The notes: generated by a model from the sequence alone, not told the origin. 64,000 nt of DNA from Ariolimax columbianus (GCA_036924085.1 JAVGWX010000011.1:28634817-28698816), one strand, 5' to 3'; positions 1 through 11,378 are shown, numbered from the stretch's first letter. Translations and numbers: made by a program.

Positions 1-117
1 CCCAACGCATTCCGTTCTCTGGACTACATTATGCTACTTAAGCCCTTTCAGAGTTTGGTAGCGGGAGATTGAGAACGAAGCCAAGCCAAGCCATTAAACT
101 GTATTAAGTCACCTCCT

Positions 118-425
118 AATTCGTCTTTTTTCTAGACACTATATACCAGTTTGTCTGAGTCATTCCTGATAACTATAATTTTGTATCCCATTATCAGCTT
201 TGTCGCTCTTCTATGTATCCTTTCCAGCATGTTTATATCTCCTCTACGATAAGGACTCCACACCTGTACACAGTACTCCAATCTAGGTCTAACTAATGCT
301 TTATACAGTTTTACAATCACTTCGTTGCTCCTATGTTTAATATTTCAATATTTCTTTTTATCATACCTAACATTGCATTTGCCTTTATCACTGCTACTCA
401 CATTACCTGAATGCTCTATTCTCGT
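118..425 (-). mobile_element. CR1/L2-like LINE, reverse transcriptase C-terminal fragment
   Basis: On the minus strand this reads as the part of a non-LTR reverse transcriptase after the catalytic core. The stretch [16 protein letters not shown] is the family hallmark, followed by a basic RRATKL segment. The frame is broken upstream and stops near 132, so it is a dead fragment. Related pieces lie at 3935-4250, 52500-53290 and 63510-63675, so one LINE family has been copied repeatedly here. Family name is by motif recognition only. Confidence 0.75.
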
Positions 426-569
426 GGAACCATGTTTAGATCTCTTGACTGGATGGTCAAAACTAGAAGCAGGTCGCGAGGGAACGACACATCCCGGACG
501 CCAGGTCGTCATTACGGCTTGAAATGTTGCTGTGGCGATTAACATTTCAGGGCGGGAAACTGATACGCT

Positions 570-900
570 AGTCTGGTCAGGCACAACATACTAACCAGGA
601 CGTCGCGTGAGGGCCAGGCACAATATACTGACCAAGACCATAGCCTCTCTTACATGTTGCGTTCTCAGGGAACAAGCTGTTTTCAAGACAGTCTGGCTGA
701 GGAGATGTGAATCGACATCATCCCCGTAGTAATGATCCTCACGCAGATGAAGCCAAGCATAACACAACCACCTGGAAGACTGCTGTTCACCTTCATCAGC
801 ACGCTCGGGATGTGAAGAAAGCTACTACAACCTGCCACTTAACAACTTGTTCAGGGTACACAAAAGAGTCCTCTTGCTCATTGCGGGTATGAAACAACAA
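570..900 (+). repeat. Dispersed repeat family A, copy 1
   Basis: This segment shares long stretches with 17800-18090 (same strand) and, inverted, with 1580-1740 and 13480-13670. Shared landmarks include CCCCGTAGTA, a GCAGATGAAGCCAA block, and CAGCACGCTCGGGATGTGA followed by AAAGCTACT. No coding capacity or terminal repeats were recognised. Four copies in one window point to a short interspersed or non-autonomous element. Confidence 0.65.
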
Positions 901-978
901 CAACAACATTTCAGGAACTGTATTTTTTTATAGTGATACAATGTCCTTCATGGCGACTATCTGACTCTCTTCAACACC

Positions 979-994
979 CCCCCCCCCCCCCAAT
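979..994. repeat. Poly-C run
   Basis: An uninterrupted run of about 16 C. A second C run lies near 7388 and G-rich runs lie near 1940. These are simple repeats, prone to assembly length error. Confidence 0.8.
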
Positions 995-1339
995 CAGGTG
1001 TAATGGAAGCACAATAGATTTTCCCTCCTAATTTTCCTCTGTTTCCACCGACTTTTAACTTCAGACTACCTGCGTTGTGTTATGCATCAAAGTTATAATA
1101 CACATTCGAACTAGCAGATACAGGTGAAGGTGAGTCACGTGACAACATTTGCCGTCGGGGATGAAGATCATTTTGCACGTACTAAGCACCAGCATTTGTA
1201 AGGTGGAGTGGCCAGTTTCCTTACTTGCTGTTTTCACTTTCCACAACGTCGGTTACTAGTTTACAGCTGGGTCGACTGGAGGAGCGGTGGTACCAGGTAC
1301 AAATTACGACCCGGATTTGTTTCTGCCCTTTATGTGGAT

Positions 1340-1545
1340 TCGAACTCTCGCACGCTGTAATCCGAGTCTAGCAATCCAATCCACTGTCGACCAGGCTATA
1401 CGGCCCAATGCATACACCACACAAATCAAACGTACGAAATGGGTTTGGATAGGGCGTGCACTACGGACATCACCATCAAATGGGGCCAGACAGGGATGGA
1501 CATGGAATCCATAGGGCAAGAGAAGGATAGGTTGTTTGCTAATTC
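1340..1545 (+). mobile_element. RTE-like LINE 3' coding remnant
   Basis: The plus frame reads QIKRTKWVWIGRALR and then a TWNP-type motif. This is the typical end of RTE-like ORFs (KR..WGW.GH.LR, ALTWNP..KR). The same module appears inverted at 14090-14330. It is a short fragment, with no upstream reverse transcriptase in register. Confidence 0.65.
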
Positions 1546-1579
1546 CCACAATGAGTAGGCTACTCTTTTGCGCGCCCTG

Positions 1580-1740
1580 AAAATGACGTTGAGTGGCGAG
1601 TTGCAGTAGCGCTCCTCACATCCCGAGAGTGCTGATGAAGGTGGATCGGGATTCCTCCAGGTGGTTGTGATATGTTTGGCTTCATCTGCGTGTCACTCAT
1701 TACTACGCCTGACTAACATGTTTGATCAGTATATTTTGTG
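1580..1740 (-). repeat. Dispersed repeat family A, copy 2 (inverted)
   Basis: The reverse complement matches family A: CATCCCGAGAGTGCTGATGA, then GGCTTCATCTGCGTGTCACT, then a GACTAACATGT block followed by GATCAGTATATTTTG. It is truncated compared with the copy at 570-900. Confidence 0.65.
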
Positions 1741-1744
1741 ACTT

Positions 1745-2670
1745 GAGAGGTGCATTGGATTAAAGTGAGCAAGAAACTGCGTCATTTGTCAACCTCACTC
1801 TCTCGTCCTGAGCTACCTTTGGCCAGTGGCAAGACATTTTAGAAACGACTAGAAATAGCACATGATGCTGATTTTTCCACAGAATTCACTCACGAAGCCT
1901 TTCCCGTCAATATGCATCCCGCAAGGCTTAGGAGGGGGAAAGGGGGGGGGGGGTGGGGGGGCATCTATCATTGTATGTCTAGCTTTTCCCACAAGAGGTC
2001 GTTCTGACATCACTCATCGTGTGACTGATGTGTCGAGCTTCTCATCGAGCGACGTGTTCTAGTCTACTTTAGTGCCTTGTCTACGTTTCACAGTCACACC
2101 AAATCCCATATTGTCTGCAGCTAGGGCGAAGCGTGCCAATCTCATGAAACTCAGCCGTGTGCCTTATACCGTGAAAATACGAGACAGGTTTAATCGTGTT
2201 CATATAGCCGTTGTCCATTCCAGGATTGTAGGAGGGACAAAAACACATAAAAATGAACAAATTTACTATTCGAAAAGGAAAACAACAACACGTGTCCGTG
2301 GGCACAAGTGTAAGTTGTCGACTAGTGTAAATGTCATGCAAATCCGTGTCCTGGCGGCATCCATAGTGAACTAAAACACCAGAGGAATATTAGACCGACA
2401 GCCGGTACGGGGCCATCTTTGCGACTCTTTGCACAGGATATTGTCAAATCGACAGACTTGCACACACCATCGTACAACAAGTATTAGAACTGACCAAACA
2501 GGTATCCCGTAAGGCAGCGAGGGTGTGACATCCAATAGGTTGAGAATGTAGCATGACCAAGACCAAATCTCTATGTTTAACCCAATGGCATAAAAACTGT
2601 AAGTACCAAATTGTTCCAGATATTCACAAAGTGGTACAAAGAGACAGTCAGAGTCACCTACATAGTGACT
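1745..2670. other. Unassigned sequence with G-rich run
   Basis: No gene recognised. There is a G-rich run near 1936-1960 and open frames of up to 100 codons on both strands around 2072-2374. None has a recognisable motif, splice context or conserved look. Confidence 0.5.
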
Positions 2671-2674
2671 GACG

Positions 2675-2676
2675 CA

Positions 2677-2769
<93 letters not shown>

Positions 2770-2770
2770 A

Positions 2771-2816
<46 letters not shown>

Positions 2817-2826
2817 GTATCTATCT
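2675..2826. repeat. Tetranucleotide microsatellite (CTAT)n-(CTGT)n
   Basis: About nine CTAT units switch to roughly 28 CTGT units with a few substitutions and end in a short CTAT remnant. This is a compound microsatellite. The Leu/Ser/Tyr/Val/Cys open frame across it is an artefact of the repeat. Confidence 0.97.
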
Positions 2827-2984
2827 TCATCCCACTTATAGCGTTAGACGTCGTGAGGAGGTGGGATCTCCTTTGTTTCATATTTTTGGGCAGACAAATA
2901 TCCTCTGGTGACCGTGCCAGATAAATCCCAGCATCTATTAGCCCCTGGAATATAAGATCGCCTATTGTTTGAGGACTGGTGGTA

Positions 2985-3400
2985 GTGGAAGCGTAAATTA
3001 GAGCAAGTTAGTACCGCTGGCTGGCACGCACCATCTATGCTGCTCCGCTAACCACATAACCAAGACCTGATGTTATAGCCACACAGTCCCCTGTTTGCGA
3101 CATATTCTCTATCAGGCAAGAATCCCTAGAATAATTTGAGTAGATTTTTAGCTTTAATTTTGCCCGGGCAGCGGCCATTAAGCCTACTTTTTTCGATTTC
3201 CAACTGCTAAGGTATTTTTAACGTGGGAGCCACTGAACATCGGTGTCTGATCTCACTACTCAAAGATCAGACGATATATTTACCGGATGACCCACGTGAA
3301 AAAAATCCCGGTATCCAGCTGGATTTGAACCGGTGTCCTCCAGTACCTGAAACGAACACATTATATCGAGACCAATAACCTCACTGTAATCGAAAAAATC
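2985..3400. repeat. Composite dispersed repeat (family B/C), copy 1
   Basis: It contains GCACCATCTATGCTGCTC, then GCCCGGGCAGCGGCC, then a TTTTTCGATTTCC block, then CACGTGAAAAAAATCCCGGT. The same order recurs at 5915-6265. The last part, read in reverse, is the tRNA-like SINE unit also seen at 4440-4580 and 55820-55935. No protein is encoded. Confidence 0.6.
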
Positions 3401-3479
3401 AGCTCCAAAGAGATAGTTCGTGTTGATTGTTATCACTGCTTCATAAACATCATCTGCTGCTCTCCGGACAGTAATGGTC

Positions 3480-3935
3480 ATGTAGACTGTCTCCGCAGAC
3501 GGCTCAGGATCGGTTGGCAGGATAGAGTGCCCAACTTTGTAGTTCTAAGCAGGGCGAGACTCTCTGGCATCCATATACTGCTACAGAGATCCCAGAACAA
3601 ATGCACTGTGCATGTTGTTTGCATGTCAGATGAGCGCCTCCCTGAACAACTGTTGTATGATGAGCTCAGAAAAGGACAGCGCTTCCATTGGGGACAAAGG
3701 AAACGATACAAAGACACTCTAAAAGTTTATTTGATTAGGTTCTCTATTGGTGTTCTGCCTGGGAGCTGCTTGCTCCGAATCGCCCAGCGTGGCGCATTGC
3801 AATCACACATGGTGCTCGCACAGCTGAGCAGAGAAGACTGTCCAATTATAAATGCTGTTCACGTATACCCGTGCCCTACGTGCGGTAGAGTTTGTCGCGC
3901 TCAGATCGGACTGTACAGTCATATCAACTTATTAA
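3480..3935 (+). mobile_element. Non-LTR retrotransposon 3' coding tail with C2H2-like finger
   Basis: An open plus frame from about 3527 to 3940 shows LSGIHILL, HVVCMSDERLPEQLLY, GQRKRYKDTLK and finally CPTCGRVCRAQIGLYSH. This is the well-known tail of a LINE reverse transcriptase that ends in a zinc-finger-like motif. The catalytic domain is absent, so it is a truncated copy. A minus-strand CR1/L2-like tail abuts it at 3935, so two LINE fragments meet tail to tail. Confidence 0.8.
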
Positions 3936-4250
3936 CTTAACGTATTTATACTGGTTTAGAAGACTTTGCACAGTCTGTGTGTAACCAGTTGCATTTACAT
4001 CACCTTGTTCTAAAAGCTATGCGCATCTAATTTATTCATAAATGCATTAATTATCCCTGTCTCCACTACCTCCGTTGGTAATGCATTCCAAGCATTCACC
4101 ACTATCTGACTAAAGAAATAGTTCCTAATATCTAAATTGGACCTCTCTTTAGTTAATTTGTAGCTATGCCCTCTTGTTCTTGTGGATTGTTGTATTTTGA
4201 AAAACTTGTTATAGTCTAATCTGAATAAACATGTCAGACGCTGTCGCCAT
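3936..4250 (-). mobile_element. CR1/L2-like LINE 3' end fragment
   Basis: It is closely similar to 52500-52830, including TTAACTTAACG, a TATACTGGTTTAGAAGAC block and a later CCTCTTGTTCTTG block. On the minus strand the terminal AAGTTAA motif marks the 3' end of this LINE family. The reading frame is too decayed to follow. Confidence 0.7.
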
Positions 4251-4439
4251 CTTCGCTAGTGATAAGCAACTAACTAATGGCTTGTGTCGTTGCCATGATG
4301 AAGGCTTAACGTCACTTTACTGGTCCTGAAGACACTGCATAAATTGTATACTGAACAACTAGCAGAGAAGTGAAGATACCATTACATGGCATTGGCCGAG
4401 AGCCCAAGTGCTGATGGACTCGTAACACAGTAGTGCCCT

Positions 4440-4580
4440 CCTTTTATGAACAGATAACACCAAAACACCATAGTGGTCTCGAGTGCCGGAGGGTGCGGGT
4501 TCGAATCACGGTGGAGACCGACATTTTTTTCACGTGGATCTTCTGGTAAAAATGTAGGGACACAATTCGACAATTCTAGT
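4440..4580 (+). repeat. tRNA-like SINE copy (family S1)
   Basis: The pol III B-box-like GGGTTCGAATCACGGTGGAG is followed by ACATTTTTTTCACGTGGA. The same head and tail occur at 55820-55935 (+) and, inverted, at 6165-6265 and 3285-3375. Read as a SINE rather than a tRNA gene because no cloverleaf or CCA-ready acceptor stem is evident. Confidence 0.6.
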
Positions 4581-4619
4581 TTAAAATCTACCACAAATTA
4601 ATTGGCAGGTCTAGTAAGC

Positions 4620-4810
4620 CTCATGAAGTTTAAAATAACACGGGTTAGGTGATTTGTTAAGAGTAGCATAGATGGTGCCTAATAGTTGCGGGTCTACTTT
4701 GCTGTAGTATTTGAGTCTGTTACAATGGACTGGCACATCGGTTAACCACCCTCCATAGCGGAGTAATACGCTGCTCAAGCCTAACCCGCTCAAGCCTAGC
4801 GGCTAGATCC
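4620..4810 (-). repeat. Dispersed repeat family B, copy (inverted)
   Basis: The reverse complement matches 15735-16010 and 53975-54275: a CTAGGCT(C/T)GAGCAG-like block, a GGTTAACCGATGTGC block, AGCAAAGTAGAC, and a GGCGCCATCTAT-like stretch. It is non-coding and shorter than the other copies. Confidence 0.6.
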
Positions 4811-4814
4811 AGCC

Positions 4815-5650
4815 CACACCCAGAGTTGAGAGTCGCACAGGAGCTTATGCACCTCTAGAAGCACAGGTCGATTAACAACTAAGACATGTTTGTAAAGCAC
4901 ATTTATTCGTGAAGCGGAATTTATTCTTTTTTTTGAGTTTGCAAATGCATTTTGGCTGTCTAAAAAAGTAAATAACGTTATATATCATTTTGAGAATGTA
5001 CGCGACAGCTAAATAAACAAGGATAAACAGAAATAAACACAAATAAACATACGTATACAAAAAGAAACATACATTTAAACAAAATTACATTGAAATATTT
5101 TCATTTTTGCAAAAGTGCAAAATGGATGAATAGAATGATAGGGGTCTACTAGGGTATCTCGAATAAATTCGGTAACCTTTAAATGTAGCCTCATACGCAG
5201 GAGAAAATTTGAGAATGCCCGTTAAAAAAAAATGATGTTTATGGAATAATGAGAATTTGATAGTGACCTAGCAGCAGGGGCTGATAATGACGGATTTTGA
5301 TGTGAGAGTGAGGGGGTGGGGGGTGTCGGGGGAATGGCGTTGGATATGGAGGATTGTTTCTTGAAAGAGGACGAATGTGGTTTAGCTAGCTACATTGTGG
5401 TGTGTCTTATTTGTTGAAGTATCAAACAGGCTATTGAGTCCTGTAGCACTGAATCAACTTCTTTCCAAAGACGTCTGGTTAAACCAGAACCGAACCGGAA
5501 TGGCCGGTCATCAGGTGCCGGGGGACAGACTGAGGATGAGATCTGGGCGCGTATGGACTTATTCCGAGTGCGATGAAGATGATCCGACGATTAACTAACT
5601 AATTAACTAACTAACTTCTTTGATATTTCACATGAGTATCAGCGCACTTA
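4815..5650. other. AT-rich unassigned sequence
   Basis: No gene, motif or repeat recognised. An A/T-rich stretch runs from 4870 to 5110. A frame at 5395-5598 has no recognisable domain or splice context. Confidence 0.5.
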
Positions 5651-5665
5651 GGATTCATTACGAAT

Positions 5666-5891
5666 ACTGTCATGTGACATATTGTCATTGTTATGTGACG
5701 TATTGACATTGTTATGTGACGTATTGTCATTGTTATATGACATGTTGTTATATGACGTACAGTAATGTGTCGTATTGTTTTGTAACGTATTGCTATGCGA
5801 CGTATTTCTTCTATGTGACGTATTGTCATTGCTAAATGACGTATTGTTATGTGACGTTTTGTCATTGTTATGTGACGTATTGTCATTGTTT
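5666..5891. repeat. Minisatellite, about 23-bp unit
   Basis: Roughly nine to ten imperfect units built on TTATGTGACGTATTGTCATT. Each unit carries TGACGTA, a CRE-half-site-like string. The Ile/Thr/His-rich minus frames here are artefacts. Confidence 0.85.
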
Positions 5892-5914
5892 TTGGTGGTT
5901 GAAACGATTTGCGA

Positions 5915-6265
5915 GTCCATATTAATAGACTCAAACATTAGACCTAAGGAAACCAGCAGCCAAGTAGGCGCCATCTATAGCTGCTCTTAACAAACCACCT
6001 TAGGAAAGGTTATATTTGGTAGAATTTTAACTTGAATTTTGTCCGGGCAGCGGCCGTTAAGCCTATTCTTTTCGATTTCCTACTGCCAACGAATTATTAA
6101 CGTGCTCGACACTGAACACGGGAGTTCGATCTCACTACCCAGAGAGCAGGGGAATTTGTTACCAGGAGATCCACGTGAAAAAATCCCGGTCTCCACCGTG
6201 ATGCGAACCCGCGACCTCCGGTACCCGAAGCGCACACCTTGCCTCGACATCACTGAGTTCCCTAA
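5915..6265. repeat. Composite dispersed repeat (family B/C), copy 2
   Basis: It has the same order of blocks as 2985-3400: TTAATAGACTCAAACATTAG, GCGCCATCTATAGCTGCTC, GTCCGGGCAGCGGCCGTTAA and TTTCGATTTCC. It ends in the inverted tRNA-like SINE unit (TCCACGTGAAAAAATCCCGG, then CGAACCCGCGACC). Confidence 0.65.
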
Positions 6266-6269
6266 TGTG

Positions 6270-7000
6270 TTCCACTACGGCAACTTTGCAGTACAATAGT
6301 ATTGCCAATCATTTCTGTACGTCGAGAAGTGGTCATACCGAGAAAAATCCCCAGCATGCATAGTCAAACTGGACACGAAGTAATTTATAACTCGGTATGT
6401 TGGACGACTGAGTTATACGATCCAACTCGCGTTAGTGTGGAGCAGTCCTTCCTTTATTCAAAGACGGTCGTATGAACATGTATTCTTAAAACGCGTGTTT
6501 GTACAGCAAAGCACTACAGTACAATATAATCAAAAACTCGGATAGATCTCTTCGTTCTATAAGCGGACCACACGGAATAGAGACGGGGAAAATATGACTA
6601 CGCCATAGCTGAGATTTCTGGCGTTATGGGGTACTCAACATCTGGTGCCAACTCCCATTCGTCTCCTGCGTTGCTGTCAATGTCTTGGCACCCACATAAC
6701 TGCTGGCAATAATCTTGTTACAACTCTAGACCTACCTGCACTAATTTTAGATCACAACTAGCTATATAATAACTTTCACGAGCTGTATGTCTGTCTCGGA
6801 ACAACCTGCACACGTTATTAACTGTTGTGGCTGTTGATAGGCGGGTGACTGTCCATTAAAGGCGTTTACAGGAGAGAGGGAGGGTATGTGCATAGCGAAG
6901 AGCTAGTGGACTAGAGCGAAGTGCGCGGAGGGGAAGGGGGGATTTCAATTTTAAGTAGACATCCAATTTAAACACCACGTGACACCACGCTCACTTAAAA
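6270..7000. other. Unassigned sequence
   Basis: No open frame, repeat or RNA gene that I can support. Confidence 0.4.
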
Positions 7001-7005
7001 TCTAC

Positions 7006-7262
7006 AAATAGCAACCAATCGTCTTATCTTTCTAAGCTTTGTACTGTCCAAAATACCAATAGTAACCAATCGTCTTATCTTTAAAAGATTTGTACTGTCC
7101 AAAATACCAATAGTATCCAATCGTCTTATCTTTAAAAGATTTGTACTGTCCAAAATACCAATAGTAACCAATGCTCTTACCTTTGACAACTTTGCACTTT
7201 CCAGATACACCAAGAGTAACCAATGCTCTTATCTTTGTCAACTTTGCGCTGTCCAGATCCAA
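7006..7262. repeat. Minisatellite, 51-bp unit, five copies
   Basis: The landmark TGTACTGTCCAAAATACCAA recurs at 51-bp spacing (7040, 7091, 7142). Two more diverged units follow (7192, 7243). Because 51 is a multiple of 3 the minus strand stays open, giving YWYFGQYKSFKDK-like peptides. No coding evidence beyond that. Confidence 0.9.
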
Positions 7263-8235
7263 AATTCAAATAGTTTCAAGAGGCTGATTGCGACATTGGG
7301 GAAATTGCGTTAGGCCAATTTTTTCTTGCGTTTGCTGAGAACAATTTCCAGCACCAATTGGGATTTGTACCTTTTCTAGAGCCGCCGCCCCCCCCCCCCA
7401 CACTTTCTCCCACCCTCCCTCCCTCTAGGAATGGAATAATACACGGGTTTCAACCCGATGGTCGCTACCCGCAATAAGGCGAGAGAGTGCTTGAAGGGAG
7501 CTAGCCATGGTTATTTTTAGTTGTAATATATGTGTAGGGATATGGCAGGATAACCCGGCGTAGCCCCGGAAATTTTTTAAGTCGTTCATTTTTGAAACCC
7601 TCTTCGCGTACTGCACTCCTCCCTCGCCTTCCCATTGAACTCCCTCACATCCCTATTGAACATTCTCTCCGCTATCGTTCACGCCAATTTCTTCCCTCGC
7701 CGATTAGTGGTCACCTTGAATTCCTTGAACACAAAATTCAGCTGCACTCCTTGAGCTTACAAAAGCAGACACAATACTGGTACGAAACCCATTTCCCACT
7801 TTCCTTAATTCAACCCGCATTCCCGACGGAGCACAGGATGCATCTCTGAAACGATTCCTCGCCACGTAATTTCTTTAATGGAAACATGATTACTTAGTTA
7901 TCAAGTTATGTGTATCAATCATATGAACATGTCATCATGATTGCCATTCGAGTTGTACTTCTTTCTATTTGCCTCTACATATTTTTACAAAAGTGGATTA
8001 TCAAAACAAAGGCAAGACACTGCAAATTATTGAAGATGACATAAAGTTGGCCTAAACAAACACTCATCCGTTTATTTGGAAGCTGGTTGCCCAAGTGCGA
8101 GTACAATCTTCGAATTAAATATTAATCTAGAATTATTTTCGAAACATTATAATTTTAATGTATTGCCGTTGCCACATTACAAATACACATTTATGTGATT
8201 GGAGTTATGGGGGTGGGGGGAGGGGTGAGGGTACA
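7263..8235. other. Unassigned sequence
   Basis: Contains a poly-C run near 7388, a C/T-rich stretch to 7430 and an 85-codon frame (7592-7849) with no recognised motif. Nothing else supported. Confidence 0.4.
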
Positions 8236-8239
8236 CACG

Positions 8240-8970
8240 TTACGTGGCTCATATAAAAGTCGGTCGCATGTTACATTACTGGCATAACAGTATGTCGCAT
8301 GTTAAAATAGCTAATATAAAAGTCGGTCGTATGTTACATTACTGGCATAAAAGGTCGCATGTTAAAAGGGCAAATATAAAAGTCGGTCGCATGTTGCATT
8401 ACTGGCATAAAAGTGGGTCACGTGTTAAAATAGCTAATATAAAAGTCGGTCGTATGTTACATTACTGGCATAAAAGGTCGCATGGTAAAAGGGCAAATAT
8501 AAAAGTCGGTCGCATGTTACATTACTGGCATAAAAGTGGGTCGCATATTAAAATGGCTAATATAAAAGTCGGCCGCATGTTACATTACTGGCATAAATGC
8601 GGGTAGCATGTTACACGGCTGATATAAAAGTGAGTCGTATGTTGCTTTATTGGTATAAAAGTGGGTCGCATGCTACAATATTGATATAAAAGTAGGTCGC
8701 GTGCTAAAATGGCTAATATAAAAGTGAGTCGCAAGTTAAATTATTGGTATAAAGTGGGTTGCATGTTACATTATTTGTATAAAAGTGGGTCGCATGTTGA
8801 AATGGCTAATATAAAAGTGGGTAGCATGTTACATTGATATAAAAGTAGGTCGCATGTTAAAATGGCTAATATAAAAGTGGGTTGCAGGTTAAATTATTGG
8901 TATAAAAGTAGGTCTCATATTGAAATGGCTAATATAAAAGTGGGTCGCAGGTTACATTATTGATATAAAA
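8240..8970. repeat. Minisatellite upstream of exon 1, about 31-32-bp units often in pairs
   Basis: Units alternate between GTCGCATGTTACATTACTGG and a GTTAAAATGGCTAAT-type version, each joined by ATAAAAGT. The first part is more regular (about 63-bp dimers) and the second more decayed. The array ends about 140 bp before the presumed acceptor of the first coding exon, so it lies in the promoter or a 5' UTR intron. Confidence 0.92.
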
Positions 8971-9110
8971 TCAAAAATTAGGTGCACATTTAAAACAATG
9001 TTCTCGTTATTATGTGCATATCTGAGAATTGTTTACCATGATTATGTACCCCAAAAAATGTTTTAATAAATAGTAATAAGTGAGTGTATGTTCTGTGTGT
9101 TTCCTCAGAT

Positions 9111-9187
9111 ATGTTGAGGGCACGGTAATGGGCCTGCCACTCCATGGACTCTGCTCACGGCCGGGGCCGTCGACAACCCACTCCTAG
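9111..9187 (+). promoter_or_regulatory. Two upstream ORFs in the leader of the acyltransferase gene
   Basis: After a good 3' splice site (TTTCCTCAG ending at 9108) there is ATG at 9111 with a stop after five codons (9126-9128). Its TAA overlaps the next ATG (TAATG, 9128-9130). That second uORF runs 19 codons to a stop at 9185-9187 and overlaps the main ATG at 9144 in another frame. If the leader begins at 9109, both precede the main start and could dampen translation. Effect is inferred. Confidence 0.5.
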
Positions 9188-11378
9188 CGTGCAGCATCGG
9201 CGTGAACATGACATTGAACCTCGCACTGCTAAGGATGTTAAATCGAGTGGGGATTATGGAACAATTACCAGTCCAAAGAGCGGGTCAGCGCACCTCAGCC
9301 CCTCGTCAAATAATTCTGGAGCGAACTTCACACTTGGGGACGTCGTCTCGCGTATTGGGCAACAGGATGGTGCTGGCGCCACAACAAAGCTCAAACGTCC
9401 AGAAGACACAGGAGCGAGGAAAGACAGACAGAAGAAAGAGGAAGATGGTGGTCGATCAAAGCAAACACATAAGGATACATCTAGCCGTTCTAAAACTTCC
9501 AGAGAGGATGGTCCCCGAATTAAAGGAAAGGGCGAAGAGAAAACAAAAACCGACAAAAACCATGAAGAAAAACGACATAAGCGTACAGATAAACAGGTTT
9601 CTGATGATTCAAAAACCTCATCGCAGACTCCCAAGAATAAAAGACGCGCCAGAAGTGCATCAAGACCACGAGAAACCCAAGTCGATGCAGCAAAACATTC
9701 GCCAGCTACTCCTCAAGGTGTCTCCAAAGTTGACCAGAAAGATCACAGCAGACGAGCATCCATCCCTGTTATCTGGTTATCACGCGAGGACAGTAAAACA
9801 CGGGCGGATATTTCAGATGAGCCAGATCCATCACGCACACAGAAAAGACGGATGTCTGCTTTATCACAGGCCAAGCTCGCCTTCGAGAAGGTAGCAATGG
9901 CTGTCACAGACACAGAAATTAGGTCAAAATCGCGAGATGCTACACAAACACGTCAAAAGCCGGAGAAAGGCAGAACGGCAAGATCTCAATCAACACCGAG
10001 AGAAATTATATCTTCAAGTGGTGGAGAGAAAGCGTCTGGAAAGAAAAAGAAGGCTCATAGTAGACAAGTGTCCAAAGATATAGACACGCCTGAAAGAGAG
10101 AAAGACTTCTTAGATGAAAGAAACGTCAACTCAAAATCTATGCAGCAAATCGCTCAAACATATCATAATCACAAAACTGAGGCCATCAGGAATGAGAACC
10201 GTGTTGAGGGTGAGATATCCCCGGAAGATATCTTCGATTCTTCTGTTCGCCCCCAGACTTCTGCTCGGAAATCATCAATTCCGTTTAAACTATTTCATTC
10301 AATAACCAAGCCCTTGAATCCTGACGCTGTCTCCACTGCCACGACTCCACAACGACAGACAACACCGTCACGACCACGCAAGAAGTTCTCCAGAGGCCAC
10401 ATCGACCAGGACCCGCTAGAAGTTGACTACGAAATCCTGGATGACAGAGTTACCAGCATAGAGCCCAGGAAACATGTACCAGTTGTGATGGAATCGAAAC
10501 GTTCCTTGACCTCAGCCACTGACATTCACAAAACATCTGCCGAAGAACCATTGTTATCGAAACACCGGGAATCTGATATTAAGCTCAACAATTACGCCAG
10601 GGAATCTCAAGAAACCAAACCGGCTCAGAGACCTTCATCTGTGCCTTACATGCAAACATTTCCTCGAACAAAACACCAGGTGGGGGACCTTTACTCTCCG
10701 TCATCAGATCGGAACAAGTCCTTAAGAGCTTCGACATCGACTTCCTCTGGGCGTCCACGCCACTTATTGTCTAACCAGTTAAACACGCCGGATTCTGTGT
10801 TCTCTTCCTTGCACAAGGTACCAAGCCAGTCTTCCTTCACATCATCCGATGCACGTTCCGATGTCTGCCTTGACCTTCCCGACGTGACCGATCACACAGA
10901 AGGTGACCTTCACCTTCACGAGTCGGAAAGGGACACGCATGACCTGAGGGTCAAAGTTGGATTCCTCAACTCTCCGTATCATCGCATCGTACACTACACA
11001 CAATCCAGCATCGTGTTATTCATACTTTCAGCAGTTTTAGCCTTTATATTATCATTTATCCTGCTTTGGCCACTGCTAATCCTCATCATTTTCATCGTAC
11101 CTCTGGTTGTGCTAGTTAAACGTTTATGCAGTTGGTTCTGCTGCTGTGGTGCCGCTCTTTGTGGTCGCTGCTGTATATGTTTATGCCATACTCACCTGAC
11201 CAGCTCCGAGCTTATGTGGTTGGGCAGAGTCACTGCTGGTGGTAGCGCTGTTGTTCAGAGCCTCATGGTGTTGCAGAAGGGCCTGGACACAGACAGAATA
11301 CGGAATTTAATAGAAGCACGCCTGTTGTCAATAGAGAATAGATATGGCCACAGAATCTACCCAAGATTTACGCAGAAG
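9144..11378 (+). CDS. Membrane-anchored WS/DGAT-type O-acyltransferase, first coding exon
   Basis: This exon encodes 745 residues. The ATG at 9144 (CCATGG) is the first long in-frame start. Residues 1 to about 600 are rich in Lys, Arg, Ser, Thr, Glu and Asp, without hydrophobic clusters, so probably disordered; a nuclear-signal-like basic run lies near 163-177 (KNKRRARSASRPRE). Residues about 620-656 form one long hydrophobic segment, likely a membrane anchor or hairpin, followed by nine Cys in about 20 residues (likely palmitoylation or membrane-proximal packing). From about 690 the WS/DGAT domain begins: SSELMWLG, then a VVQSLMVLQKGLD strand and YPRFTQK. Family members transfer acyl-CoA to alcohols or diacylglycerol at membranes. 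The exon ends AAG|GTAGGT at 11378. The long N-terminal extension is unusual for the family as I know it. Exon confidence is high; substrate unknown. Confidence 0.9.

Noticed and set aside
2072..2374. 100-codon plus frame and 86-codon minus frame
   Set aside because: No recognisable motif, splice signals or conservation clue; overlapping frames on both strands suggest chance.
8244..8606. 120-codon frame with repeated NIKVGRMLHYWHK
   Set aside because: Read-through of a minisatellite unit; the frame is lost when the units decay after 8606.
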